NCBI GenBank assembly: GCA_947685225.1
Contig: CANTUV010000039.1
Coordinates: forward strand, 37,068,001-37,132,000
Direction of reading: 5' to 3'
Origin: Garcia nutans
Taxonomy: Eukaryota > Streptophyta > Magnoliopsida > Malpighiales > Euphorbiaceae
DNA: 64,000 bases
This document shows positions 10,501-22,059 of the stretch, piece by piece. Every line of letters begins with the position of its first letter. Positions within the stretch are counted from its first letter, which is position 1. Under the pieces are notes generated by a model. It searched no databases, had not been told where the DNA came from, and saw only the letters and a program-made list of their open reading frames with translations. Position numbers and translations under genes: made by a program.

Positions 10501-12643
10501 ATTTGTAAAGCAAAGTGACATGCATTGTTGATTAAACCATATGATAAATTAAATTAAAGTGATTTTGTATGATGATGAATAGGAAAAATGAGAAAAAGAG
10601 GCAATGTGATAAGAAAATTGATTATGGAAATATGTATTATTTGTGTGTCGCCTAATATATTATTCAATTTCAGAGTTTTGTGTTTGGTGACATGCCTATG
10701 ATTGCCCTCGGAGTAGACGCTGGGTGTCACTGATATTTGATTTGCCTTCGGGCTAGACGTTGGATGTCACTATGGTTTGTCTATGAGATAGACGCTGCGT
10801 TTCACTTATATTGTCTTTGGGCTAGACACTGGGTATCAAAATAGACCAAAACAACAACTCTGGAATTTCAATACTATATTAGGTTATTTGGGCCCAATGC
10901 TTATGTAGGTGTTAATGTGATGTTTAAGAAGAATGATAAATGTGAAGAAAAGTGAAATTGCATATTACATTGTGAAATGTCATGATACAACATTATGCAT
11001 TGTCCTTTCTTTTAGAGTTTCATTATTATCAAAGTATGTACTACTACGCTTTTAGCTTAGATCGATTAAAATTCATCATACATGTGACAGGATTTATTCG
11101 GTAGATTCAGAGAGTTCATCTAGACCTGGTCATGTCTAGGCTTGGGACTAGTGAGCTTGAAGTGGGTTTTGCTACCACGGGATCGAGCCAACTGCTGACA
11201 TGTATATATTCTATTTTATAAAACATGTTATAATTATGTATATTATGTTTACATTTTGAGAGTATTGTAAACTAATGGGTTTTTGGATGAAATTTTAGAA
11301 TGTGGGATTGTATGTATATTTTATGTATAAATATGTACATATTTAAATGTTTCAAGATAATGTGGAAGATTGAGAAGATGGGGGTGCAATGTTTAGGTTA
11401 TTATTATTGGGAGTGTATTTTTTTTTCTATAGGTTGAATATTGTTGAAATTTTTGCAATTTCCAAATTACAGACAACTTTGGCAAATTTTTTCCAGAGAT
11501 TTTACTAATTAATTATTTATTTTGGCCCTTAAATTATTAGAGAATAATATTATTTATTTAATTAAAACTACATTATAACTTTTAAAATATTTTATTTGAA
11601 ACTATGGAAAATTTTGAAATAACAGTAACAGTAACATTTTCTTATACTGTATATACATATTTTACATATACCGATTGTATGTACTATACGTATATATGGT
11701 ATAGGGTGTTACATTCCCCCGATTATAATGCCGAACTAAAGCAAGATTTGATAAAGCCCGTAGTAATGATAAATGGATAACAACTTCAGTACTACAAAGA
11801 ATGGTGGATCCAAGCAAATATAGTAAGAACCCATGAGTATATTGCTTGGCTCTTTTCCCATATATAAGCTTATTATAAGCCATCCAATATTCCTAAATTT
11901 GGTTCATATTTTATTTTTGTGGATTCTTTTAATGATGGCTTAAGACCTAAAAAATGGTGAATTTCATCATAACTCAAGGGTTTGATAACCAAAGGAACTA
12001 GAATGCCATGAGAAGGAATGCTTGTAATAGTAGTAAAATCAACAGGGCCAATGGTCATTTCCCTATGGGCAAGTGGAAAGTATGGGTAGTATCCGTACAA
12101 TATTCTGCTAACTCTTGGATAACACATTGGTCAATTTGAAAATTTGATTCTAATAACTAAAGGACAGAATCCTCCAATTCGCATTCGCTGATCATTCGTC
12201 TGACTAGAGGTGATACCCTCTCATACCACCATGGGCTTTATAAACACATTCATCACTACAGACATCACAGTAGTCAGCCTATGGTATGATAGATAAGTTA
12301 CAAAATTTTCTTTCTACACTTTTCACACAAAAAGGTAAGTAAATAAATACTTAACATTTTATTTTAAGCATTGTTACTTTTAAAATAAATTTTCTTTAAC
12401 ATTTATTAACAAGAATTAATATCTTTTGATCTTTTATATGTATTAGTTTGTAGTAAAATGATAAGAAGAAAAAAGAAAAGAAAAGAAAAAACTCACTTGG
12501 AATTTGTTCCCTTGACTATGGTGTTTGGATAACCTGGACAACATCGAAACTTTATCATGTTCATTGGCCCAGATATCACATAGCAACTCAGCATTTGAGC
12601 GAGGACCACTCCTTGCAGTATGATAAATTCGTGAGGAATCCAT
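7571..12643 (-). pseudogene. antisense PMD pseudogene of R2, interrupted by solo LTR S1
   Basis: Same kind of gene as the R1 PMD gene, but broken. Exon 1 12643-12497 (49 aa, good GTGAGT donor). The PMD exon runs down to 9011: LAHREMTIGPVDFTTITSIP about 12060-12000, then HGFLLYLLGSTI about 11840-11800; it is cut at 11714/9099 by S1 and resumes to FMVISE with a donor at 9010. Next exon starts 8939 with VWAHEHQLVRARCVS. A highly acidic stretch about 8366-8193 ends at a GTTAGC donor. Exon 8121-7921 (proline/serine-rich) has a one-base shift. The last exon 7825-7571 (RMLEEQNRKLQEEL coiled coil) has three stops. Close matches to the last two exons survive in R4. The stretch 8400-8860 is not resolved. 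Confidence 0.75.
9100..11713 (+). mobile_element. S1: solo LTR of a Tekay/Del-type chromovirus
   Basis: Begins TTTAACATCC (worn from TGTAACA) and ends GGTGTTACA, 2614 bp. Flanked by CTCCC (9095-9099) and TTCCC (11714-11718), a 5-bp duplication with one mismatch. Clearly related to S2 (shared GTTTGCCCAACCCTAGT-like block, shared CTTCTTCTT tract). Holds a tandem repeat with TAGACGCTGGGTGTCACT units at about 10690-10840. No coding potential, although it occupies the middle of a PMD exon. Confidence 0.82.
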
Positions 12644-13384
12644 GATAATAAGTGAAGTACAAAAATAAAGAGTGGTTGAAGATATGACAAAGAGAAGCAA
12701 AGTTATATAAACTCTTTGGATGAAAAATAGAAATGAAGGAGCTCTCTAGATGAAAAATGAAATGCAAGAGTTCTTTGGATAAAATATTAAAGTATGATTT
12801 ATAAATGAAAGTTGGCTTTTATAAAAGAGTAGCTTATGACAAAGTAATATTGAAAATGAATAAAGGATGAGAGAGAAAATTATTTAGGAATTTTATGGTT
12901 ATTGAATGGTAGTAGATGATAGATGAGTAAAAAGTTTAAAGATGAAGAAGAAAGAGAAAAAAGTTTTTTGAACTTTCAGTATTATTATTGTCATATTTTT
13001 GGACTTTCATGTATTATTGTTATTAGAAAATAAAATGCAAATGGGCATAGAAATAATTCATCTGCAATGTTTTTAGATGATTATTGAACTAGTAAAAGTC
13101 ATGAGGACACAATGATTAGATTTTTATTGTTGGCCTAAAATTTATGTGTGTTTAAAAATATATTTTAACAGCAAAAATATTTTTTCATGTGGGGGATAAG
13201 GGTATATAAGGAGATACCCAATATGATAGACAATAAAAAAATATCTATAACTCTTTTTTCAAAGAATATCAAGAATTTAATCTAGATTAATTTTTTGAAC
13301 TAGCTAACATAGACTGCCTGTAGTTACAACTAAGGAATTATAAGATTTAATTAAAGCATCTCAATTCCAAACTCATATTAATAG
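12644..13384. other. non-coding region upstream of the R2 antisense gene
   Basis: AT-rich, no credible reading frame. On the minus strand TTTATAAATC lies near 12800 and TTATAAAAG near 12815, possible TATA boxes for the antisense gene. Confidence 0.4.
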
Positions 13385-13625
13385 AATTTTTAGAAGCTTA
13401 GATTTATTGAAGCGTCTACTTGAAGTACTCGGGTTTATTTGAAGCACCCGGACTAGCTGGTGTTTATTGAAGTATCCATTAGAAGATCCTGGTTTTACTG
13501 AAGCACCTAGACCAGCTCGGATTTATTGAAGCATCCATTGGAAGACCGCAGGTTCATCAAAACACTTGGATTAACCCGAATAATTGAAGAATCCATCAGA
13601 AGACTTTAAGATTAGTCCATATTTA
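13385..13625 (+). repeat. pre-LTR hairpin array of R2
   Basis: About five units of roughly 45 bp. Arms such as GGGT/ACCC, GGAT/ATCC and GGT/ACC flank a recurring TTATTGAAGC-like loop. It holds the same position before the LTR as the R4 array at 36671-37502, but with different loop sequence. Confidence 0.6.
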
Positions 13626-13701
13626 TTATAGCATCTAACAAATCAAGTTGCTTTTCACTCTCTTTGAATAAATTCAAGATTGTTCAAGTATGAGGCAAAA
13701 T

Positions 13702-16700
13702 TGTAGACCCCTAAATATGGTCCCTAAAAAATAATTTCAAACTCAATTAAAGCTTATGAAAACCCAGAAATTATTTGGCCCCCAAAAATTACTACGCCCA
13801 GTTTCCCATATTTCATAGTATGCATTAAACTTCAGATTTTTCAAATAACCTTGGAGTTTTCTAGCCAAATCAAGCTTTTATGATGACCTAATTAATCCCA
13901 TTGTTGAATAGAAAAGTGGACCAAACAACCAAGAAAGAAGGAGAGCGGAAAAGAAAAAAGAAACATATAGAAAATTAAAACACATAAGTAAACCCTCAAA
14001 TATTATTGTACAACCAAAAACGTAGTTGATCCAGACCTATAAGGGTAACATCCCTAATTTTTAGAAATTACATAAAATAAATTAAAATTAAATTGGATAA
14101 ATTAAATAAATAATTTAAATGGAAAATGAAAGGATTTTAAGTGATAAAGTATAATGTATATGTGAAATATACCTAAAATATACATAACATATACAAAAGT
14201 CAACTCTTAAATAGAAAAGTCAAAGGTCAAGTGGCAAAATTGTAAATATACTTTGGAAAATTAAAATTATTTAAATAGATTAAAAATAAATTATTTTTGG
14301 ATGGAAGAGGTAATTTGTGATTTTTAAATAAATAAATAAATATTAAAAATAAATATATATATATGGTCACATTTTTGAAAGTGGAAAGAGAGAGAAATTA
14401 AAAGTTGATCTTCTTCTTCTTCTTCTTCTTCTTCTTCATGTTGACCTCAAACCTCCATAGCCAACCAAAAGAGCTTTCTTCTTCTTCCATAAACCAAGGA
14501 TTGAAAGAGTTTTAAGGATTCAAGTAGAGTTTTAGAAGTTTCTTCATCAATTGGTAAGCTTCTTTACCAATTTTTCAAATTCTATGGAAAAGTATGATAT
14601 GTGGATTTTGGAATTTTGTATAAGCATGATTTAATTGTTTAATTGGGTATGTATGAAGTTTTTTGAATAGTTAATAATGATTTTAAGGTTGGATTGAAGA
14701 AATGGTTGAATTTAAGTTGAGTTTGTTGAAGAGAGAGAATTTAGAGTTATGAAACTTTTGGGCTTGTGAAATCATGAGTTTTAATTGTGCAATTTGATTC
14801 TAAATGTGTTTTTTTGATGCATAAACTATGATTTTAAAGTCAAATGATGGATTTGGTTAAGTTTGGTTAGAGTTTGGGAACGGTAGTGTTGATTTAGGGT
14901 TTTGGAAAAAGGGATTATTCAATTTATGGTGAATTATTTGGTTTTATTGTTTTAAGCATGTTCTTTAAGAATATAAGTGATGAAAATAAGATTATATCGC
15001 TAATTGGAATAAATTGAAATGGAGAACCTTCAATGGGGAAGGTTATGCCATTTTAAGGTTTTGAAAATAAGTATGTGTTTATGTAATGTAATTGATTTGA
15101 ACATATTAAAATATGTTTTTAATGATATTAATAAACCTAAAACACTAATTTAAATGGCTTGATGTGGTTTTTCAAAGTTAAAGTGGGGTAAAGCTTAATT
15201 TTGGGATTTTGATTAGAGTGATGATTAATTATGGTTTGATGTTGAAAATGCCTTAGAATGTGATAATAAATGGTTGTTTATGATCACATTTGGTATAAGC
15301 ATTGAGAGGAAGTAGTTTGCCCAACCCTAGTGTTGAAGGGCAACTTGAAAGAGAAGTTTGGAGGGAGTTTTGAAGAATGTTTTGGAGTGCTTTCTAAGGT
15401 AAGTACAAACTTTTGATAAATTAGATATGTTGGCATTAAATTGGGCTTAACACATTTTGGATGGAAAATGTGTTAAGATACTTGATACATTGAACATTCA
15501 TAAACATTGTGCTATGACATGTAAATTATTATGTATACATTATATGCATTATGAAAAGCCATTATTAATGGCTAGATTGAATAAAATGTGAATTATGTGC
15601 AAAATGTGAAAATGACCCAAAGTGTTTAAATAATGTGATTTTGTTATGGAATATCCTACATTGTGATGAAATATGATAAATTGAAATGAAACGGCATTGA
15701 TATTAATGAGAAAAATGGAAAATGAGAAAGAAATTGATGACGAAAATGGAAATAATTGTGTGCCTAGTATGTTATTCAATTTTCAGAGTTCTATATTTGG
15801 CGGCATGCCTATGAGGTTATCATCATTATTTGCCTTCGGGGCTAGACGCTTGGCATTACTGTGATATGATTTGCCTTCGAGGCTAGCTTTTGAGCATTAC
15901 TTAATTTTCATTCGGGGCTAGACACTTGGTGTCATTATGGACCAAAACAGTAACTCTGAAATTTGAATAATGTATTAGTTTTTTTTTTGCCCATGCTTGT
16001 GTATGTGTTTGTGTGAATTATTAAATGATGAAAGAATATGTTTAAAATTGAGCTTAGATGCCACATTGTGGCATAGCATAAGAGCATTTTGCATTGGCAT
16101 TATTTTAAAGTTTTATTAATATCAAAGTTTGTATGGCTAGACTTATAGCTCAGTGCGATTGCATTTCATCGCGCAGGTAACAAGGGTGATCCGGTTGAGC
16201 CGGAGAGTTCTTCTAGATCAGGCCAGATCTAGATTAGAGATTACTCTTTGAGCTTGTTTTGGGTACATCAAGATCAGAGCCATTTTGCCAGCATGTATAT
16301 ATTTTATATTATAGTACATTTTGATATTATGTATATTATATTATGTTTTTGGAGTAAATATATTGTAAATTATGAAGAATGTTTTGAATAATTGAGTAAT
16401 GTGAGATTTTTATATGTTTATATATATATATATATATGTATAAATATTTTGAGAACATATGGAGAAATGGAGAAGTTGGGGTGAAAATGTGTGATTTGTT
16501 TTATTGGGAGTGTTTTTATGCAGGTTATGTAACTATTGAAAATTTGGGATGTCCAAATTACAGAAAAAACTCTGACGAATTTTTTTCAGAGATTTTCATA
16601 CAAAATGCTTACTTTGGACCTATGATTTATAAGGAATATTTTAATACTATTTAAATATACATTTTTAAGTTTTGGGATTTTAAATGGGAAATATGAAAAT

Positions 16701-18082
16701 TTTTATTAAATCGGGTTGTGACATTTTTATACCCTACATGTATATTTTACATATATTGAGTATGTGTATTATACGTATATAGGGTATAAGGGTGTTACAA
16801 TAAGAACTATCCAAGGCAGATTTTTGTACCGATCTTTGTGAAGGAATTGTGTAACTCAATTAATAAGGTTTGGTTCAACATTAGTTTTTTGGTGGAACCG
16901 ACAATGTCAGTATGATTCTCAAATCATTTATCAAGTTATTTGTCATTGTTTTAATTTATTCGAGTTTGTCTTAGTTTGTTGATTTCATTAAATTAAAAAT
17001 CATAAAACCTTAACTTTTCCAATCAACCCTAACTAAATATTTTGTCTATGCATATTTTTTTATCTTTGATTATATTGAAGTTTGACTTTTAGGTCCATTA
17101 AATTATTTTAAAATTATCTGACGGTAAACATAAAACTTACTCAAAATCAAATTAGTTTCGGTTTAAATCAGGATTATGGCATAAGTTGCCATAGCCCATG
17201 GCCAATTTTCTATGTACTATGGCCAATTTGCCATAGTCTATGGAAAATTTGCTATAGACTATGGCGAACTCGCCATAGTCTAAGGCAAACTCACCACAGG
17301 CTATGCCGAATTTTTCATAGATCTTTCCTTTTTGTCTTTTACTTTTTTGTAACTTTTTAACTTGTACCCTTTCTAGTATTTTATGTTTTAATCAATGGAT
17401 GGCCAAATATAAATTGTTTAATACAATGTTTTATTACTGTGTTTTGTTACTGTGTTTTATCATTGTGTTTTAATTCATCAATATGATTAAAGATGTTGTG
17501 ATAATTAATTACTTGTTTGAATTATTTGTTCTTGATTATGGATGATGGAGTTGTACTTATTTATTGATTGAATTAATGATGTAAAAGGCATGTTTCCACA
17601 GTTTGTGGGTGCCTTGAATTATTTCATTTCTTTTTCATTTCTTTTGCATTTGAAGGAGTTATAAGGGCATGTTTCCATCTTGAGTGGGTTCCTATTTTAT
17701 CATTGGTACTTTAGATTGTTTATTTTATGATATGATGGATGTTTATTTTAATATTGCTTGTTCTGTGAATATTATTATAATAATCTAAAATTTTAATAAC
17801 ATTTAGACATGAAAAGAAGGTCGGTTCCAATGAACCATGTGTTATAAGAGTGTTGGACCATTTCTTACCTTCCCCATGCATACCCAACTTTCTGAACCTA
17901 GTAGGAGTTGGAAATTCCGTAGGAATCAAGTCATCCACCCCTTTAATTTTCTTCCCAGCCTATTCGAGTGAAAACTCCTATTCCCTAGGCTTAGGCCCAT
18001 GTTCTCTAAGGCCCAAAGTGTAACAGTGTTGAAGTTGTAGAAACCATTCCATAAGGAGTGGGGGCGAAAATCCCTGCTCACA
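13702..18082 (+). repeat. 3' LTR of R2, split by S2
   Basis: Left part 13702-14043 starts TGTAGACCCC after GAGGCAAAAT. Right part 16805-18082 ends CCCTGCTCACA and holds the U5 block shared with R4 (GAGGTCGGTTCCAATGAACC). A palindrome cluster lies at 17170-17322 (units such as TATGGCGAACTCGCCATAG) and two bulged hairpins at 17585-17615 and 17664-17693. No clear TATA box remains. Confidence 0.78.
14044..16799 (+). mobile_element. S2: solo LTR of a Tekay/Del-type chromovirus
   Basis: Runs from GGTAACATCC to GGTGTTACA, 2756 bp, flanked by a perfect 5-bp duplication ATAAG (14039-14043 and 16800-16804). Contains CTT repeats at 14409-14437, a tandem TAGACGCTTGGCATTACT-type repeat at about 15830-15945 and an AT repeat near 16420-16438. 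Confidence 0.88.
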
Positions 18083-18179
18083 TTAATAGACTCAAAATTT
18101 AACTTTAAATTGGACATGGATTCAAACTCTAACTTTATTTGGACTCGAGGGTGGGGCTAGCTAGCTAAACTATGACCTT

Positions 18180-19093
18180 CTCATAGTACTAGTTGCTAGG
18201 GGATGCTTAGATAAACTTGATAGGTTCAACTTCTCCTTTGTCTCCAATCATAAAGATTTGCTCAAAGAGAGCAATGTCTATGTGGTATTATTGGTAGTTC
18301 TATGGTTTGAGGGCAAAATCACTCAGTGCTTGAGCACCTTACACCTATTAGCTGTATGCCTAACCCCTTGATGCTACTCACAGTATTCATAGGCATGGTA
18401 GCTTTTAGGCAACAAGCTTGGTGGTACTTTAGGCTTCAAAGGCTTAATCAGGTCTGCTTCTAAATATTTCTTATATATTGTACTCAACGACATTCCTAGG
18501 TTGGTGAATTCTCTCTTCTTGAAGGACAGAAAATTGGGTTTCTTCATATTAATGGTCTTTCTTGCTGGATGCTTTGCTAGCTTGGTGAAAATTAGTGATA
18601 TTTTCTTTCCTTAGAAAAGGATTCAAAGAGGAAAATGGGTGAAAAACATGGCTTGGTTGTCGTTAAGTGTCTAGACTAAAACTTTTAAAGCAACAGTGAT
18701 GATGGTATCAAAACTTTCTTCTTATTTTTTGAGCATGTCAAAACAGGCTTGCTGGATAGCAAGGAGTCTTTATAAGCTTTCCTCCTACTTCTTGAGGATA
18801 GTCTCACAATGGGCATTGAATTCTTCAAGTTGGGCTAGATGACTTTGTTTTTGTCCCTTAGGGAGTGCAGCAAAGAAGGCTTGTTGATTGTGGCCTTCTT
18901 TGATTTCAGCCTCTAAGATCATTGGTGGTGGGCTGGGCAAGAAGAAACTATTTTTTATAGTGTCTTGGTTTACAAGGTTAGGTATAGTAGGCACCATGTT
19001 GACCCCATCTATCATGTGGTCAAACTCAGCATGTTGAGCTTCTTGTCTCTTAGGGGTTGAATTGGAAGCTTGTGGTTCAGATTGTTGATCCAT
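18180..19093 (-). pseudogene. gag remnant of R3
   Basis: The first 102 codons from the ATG at 19093 are open (MDQQSEPQAS start), then several stops follow. Further on, REFTNLGMSLST and a CE-stop-HQGVRHTANRC block match the end of Tat-type gag and its C-H-H-C knuckle. The central capsid part is much shorter than in R4, so the gene is either internally deleted or from a distinct subfamily. Confidence 0.55.
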
Positions 19094-19684
19094 TGTACCA
19101 TTTACTCTGTAAGAGAGGAAGCCAAAGGGTGAGTGTCAAGTATATGTGGGCTTTCCATTCACCCAACTGATGTGTAGATACTTCAAAGTGTTTATATATG
19201 TAAGCAGACCATCATGAGGGTTGGGTGGGCATGGGATACACTAAACATGTGTAGGATATGCTAGTGGAGAGTTTATAGGCTGAGTCTATATGAGTGGATG
19301 GTTTATCGATAGAGGCTAGGTCTACACAAATGGACTTTAAGGTACTTGAGCTTTGTTTGAGATTATAGGATTGGTCAGTGTTATGGTGTGGGAGAGAGAA
19401 TTAAAGGTTATAGGATTGACTCTATGGGTCTACTTCGTAACCTTATAAGCTACACGTCGGGACAAGTGCCAGGTGGTATGGATCAGTGGAAGGTAGTTTT
19501 TGAGCTGAAGTTGATGATAGTTAGGCTAAGTCTGCTTTAGGTAGTCATCAATGGGAGTGGCTAGAGGCTCTTCTTAATTTTCTATATCTTCACTCACTTC
19601 TCATTCATCGAGATCATATCGGGGGCATTCCCTGTTAGCAAATCATCTAAGAAATTAAAATTATTAAGCGAAAGCCAAGGTTAC
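19094..19684 (-). other. leader of R3
   Basis: Untranslated stretch between the LTR end and gag. I see no gene. Confidence 0.4.
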
Positions 19685-20063
19685 TGTGAGCGGGAATTTT
19701 TACCCCAACTCCTATGTAGAATGGTTTTTACAACTTTGATACTGTTAGGCTCAGAGTCTTAGAGAACACAGGCCCAAACCTGGAGAAAATGGAGTCACCA
19801 CCCGATGGGTCAGGAAAATAGAAAGAGGTGGATTACTCGATTCCTAAGGAATCCCTAACCCCCTAATGGGTTCAGAAAGTTGGATACATATGAGGAAGGT
19901 GAGAATGACCCAGAACCCCCAGAACGCTCGGTTCATCGGAATCGGCCTCCTTTTTAAGTCTAAATATTATTAAATCCTTAAATATTATAATATCATCCAT
20001 AATACATGCAATTATCGAAAGAAATAAACATCCATCACTTTATTAAAATGAAACAAACCAAAC

Positions 20064-20240
20064 AGGCACCCATCCATAGATGGAAACATGTCTTTTACAA
20101 TGTCCAGTGTCTAAAACTAAATAAAATAGGACAACCACCATTTGGTAGAAACATGCCCTTTACCTTAATGTAAAACTTAAAATAAATTAAATTACATTAA
20201 ACTTAACTAATGAGGTACCCACAAAGTGGAAATATACCTC
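20064..20240 (-). repeat. bulged hairpin trio in the R3 LTR
   Basis: On the minus strand: GAGGTA/TACCTC with bulge TATTT (20240-20212), AGGGCA/TGTCCT with bulge TGTTT (20160-20128), and AAGACA/TGCCT with bulge TGTTT (20096-20064). Confidence 0.7.
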
Positions 20241-21298
20241 TTATATTTTTGAAGCACTAAATGATTAACTAAATGAAATTAAATCAATCCAACACTCTCC
20301 ATAAGCAAAAATAAAATAAATCATCCAGAACAAATAAGACATTAATAAATTAATCAAACATGAAATAATTAAATATACAAATTTAGGGTTTACATATTAA
20401 AATAGGGTTTATAGATGCAAAATTAGGGTAAAATTAGTGTTTTAATTATCTACCTAGGGTTTTAATTTGGAGAGTGTTGTTTTAGGTTCGGAATTAGGGT
20501 TTTAGTTTTATAATTTAGGGTTTTATAAATTAGAGTTTAAGATTAGGGTTTTAAAAACTAACCTAGTTAAATTAGGGTTTTGGATGTACAAATCAAGATT
20601 AAAATACATAGATTGAAGGTTATTGTATAATTATAGGATTTTAGATCAAAATATGCAAACTAAGATTAAAGACATGAAAAGTTAAATTTTAATCCTAGAT
20701 TAAAGATGCAAAGCTAGGGTTTAATATTTATTATTTGATATTAGGTTTATAGAAATAAGCTAATGGAAATTAAATATAGAATAATTGCGTAGCATAGTTT
20801 GAGTAAGCTACTGAATGATGAATAAACTACTGGCTGAAATAATTTTATTAAAAGAATGAGAGCAGTTACTGAATCAAAATCGAACCTTCACTTTTTTGCT
20901 CTACCAAGTTAAGTGTATTTGAATCAAGCCTTCTATCTTGCTTACTGCCTGAGTCAATCTTCTCAGCTGGCAGTTTAAGTGCAATCGAGGACAATTCATC
21001 TTCCTGCCTCCTGGTTGCTATGTATGTTTTAATTGTTGCTTTGTTTCCATGTTAATTACTGCCAATAGGATTTATTGCTCCCTCTGTGTTAATTGAGATC
21101 TCTTGATAGTTGCTTTTGTTACCTTATGTTAATTGATGTCTCCTCTGTATTTATAAACAAAAATCAGTACTTTCCATTAAACCTAAATTCTTAATCTGAG
21201 TCTTCAACAAATTACTTCAACGAGTTACTACGTGATTATGAAATAAAATAGGTCGGTCAAAGTATTTTTAGGACTCAGATTAGTCAAATTAGAGGCTA

Positions 21299-21540
21299 AA
21301 AATCGATATGAGGCCTTCCTCAATTGATTTAGGCTGACCAAATCGATATGAGGCCTTCCTCATATTGATTTAGGCTGACCAAATCGATATGAGGGAAAGC
21401 TCATATTGATTTGGCCATCCAAATTGATATGAGCTGCCTCATATCGATTTGGCATGCCAAAATTGATATGAGGTAATGCCCATATGGATTTGGCATGCTC
21501 AAATCGATATGGGCTAACCTCATATCGATTTGGGAGGTTC
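21299..21540. repeat. palindrome cluster in U3 of R3
   Basis: Four to five units of about 55 bp in which AAATCGATATGAGG is followed by its inverted copy CCTCATATCGATTT, with spacers that vary. Confidence 0.75.
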
Positions 21541-21729
21541 AAATGAACAAAGTTGACTCAAACCGATCCAAAATAATTAATTTTTCAGAACAAACTTTTT
21601 TTTGCAATTTTAATATAAAGTCAGACTAATTAAATTCTGATCTTTAAAATTAGGTTTAAGAAATTTAGATTTATAATGAACCAAGATAAGCTTTTTAAAT
21701 TTAAATCAGTCTAAATTTAAGGGTCTACA

Positions 21730-22047
21730 TTTACATATCTCCAGCCATGATTATGATATTCAATTTTCAAAATTGCAAACACCAGTATATCTTGAAGAAT
21801 ATTTATCTAATCTATGCAGGACTTGAATCTAGTATACTTGATGGATTTACACAAGCTTTCTTGTATATTAGAACCCTATGTTTCTTTTTTCTCTATATAT
21901 TTTTATGTTAACTCTTCTTTTACATCAAAAGAGAGTTTTATCTGTAAAGAAAAATTCCCACCAAATAATGGTCTAAAATTATCTATTGTAATTGTTTAAG
22001 AAATGGGCCAATTATTTTATTAATAATAAAATATTGTTAATATTCTC
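21730..22047 (-). repeat. 3' LTR remnant of copia element C1
   Basis: On the minus strand a polypurine tract (AAGTGGGAGAAT, about 22058-22047) precedes AT-rich LTR-like sequence that runs to the R3 insertion at 21729. The matching 5' LTR was not found. Confidence 0.5.
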
Positions 22048-22059
22048 CCACTTGGCCTA

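Larger units (their letters stand above)
7397..18082 (+). mobile_element. R2: Tat/Ogre-type element, 3' part, hosting S1 and S2
   Basis: R1 is inserted in it, so only the region right of 7397 is visible: an antisense PMD pseudogene, a pre-LTR hairpin array, the start of a 3' LTR at 13702 (TGTAGACCCC) and the LTR end at 18082 (GCTCACA). The pre-LTR sequence CTTTTCACTCTCTTT matches that of R4. Solo LTRs S1 and S2 interrupt the pseudogene and the LTR. The right target copy would be TTAAT at 18083; R2 sits inside R3. Confidence 0.75.
18083..21729 (-). mobile_element. R3: minus-strand Tat-type element, 5' LTR and gag remnant
   Basis: On the minus strand: LTR 21729-19685 (TGTAGACCC to CCCGCTCACA), a leader, then a decayed gag from 19093 leftwards to where R2 cuts it at 18083. 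It sits in the LTR of copia element C1. The bases after the LTR (GTAACCTTGGC) do not match the primer-binding site of R4, R5 and R6. Confidence 0.75.
19685..21729 (-). repeat. 5' LTR of R3
   Basis: 2045 bp. On the minus strand: palindrome cluster (21540-21299), TATA box TATAAATA (21155-21148), AGGGTTT-type telobox-like motifs on the plus strand (20380-20730), three bulged hairpins (20240-20064), then the U5 block with GGTGGTGACTCC near 19797. The order is the same as in R4-R6. Confidence 0.78.

Noticed and set aside
15549..16654. Short frames in S2
   Set aside because: Inside a solo LTR, not shared with S1 or S3.
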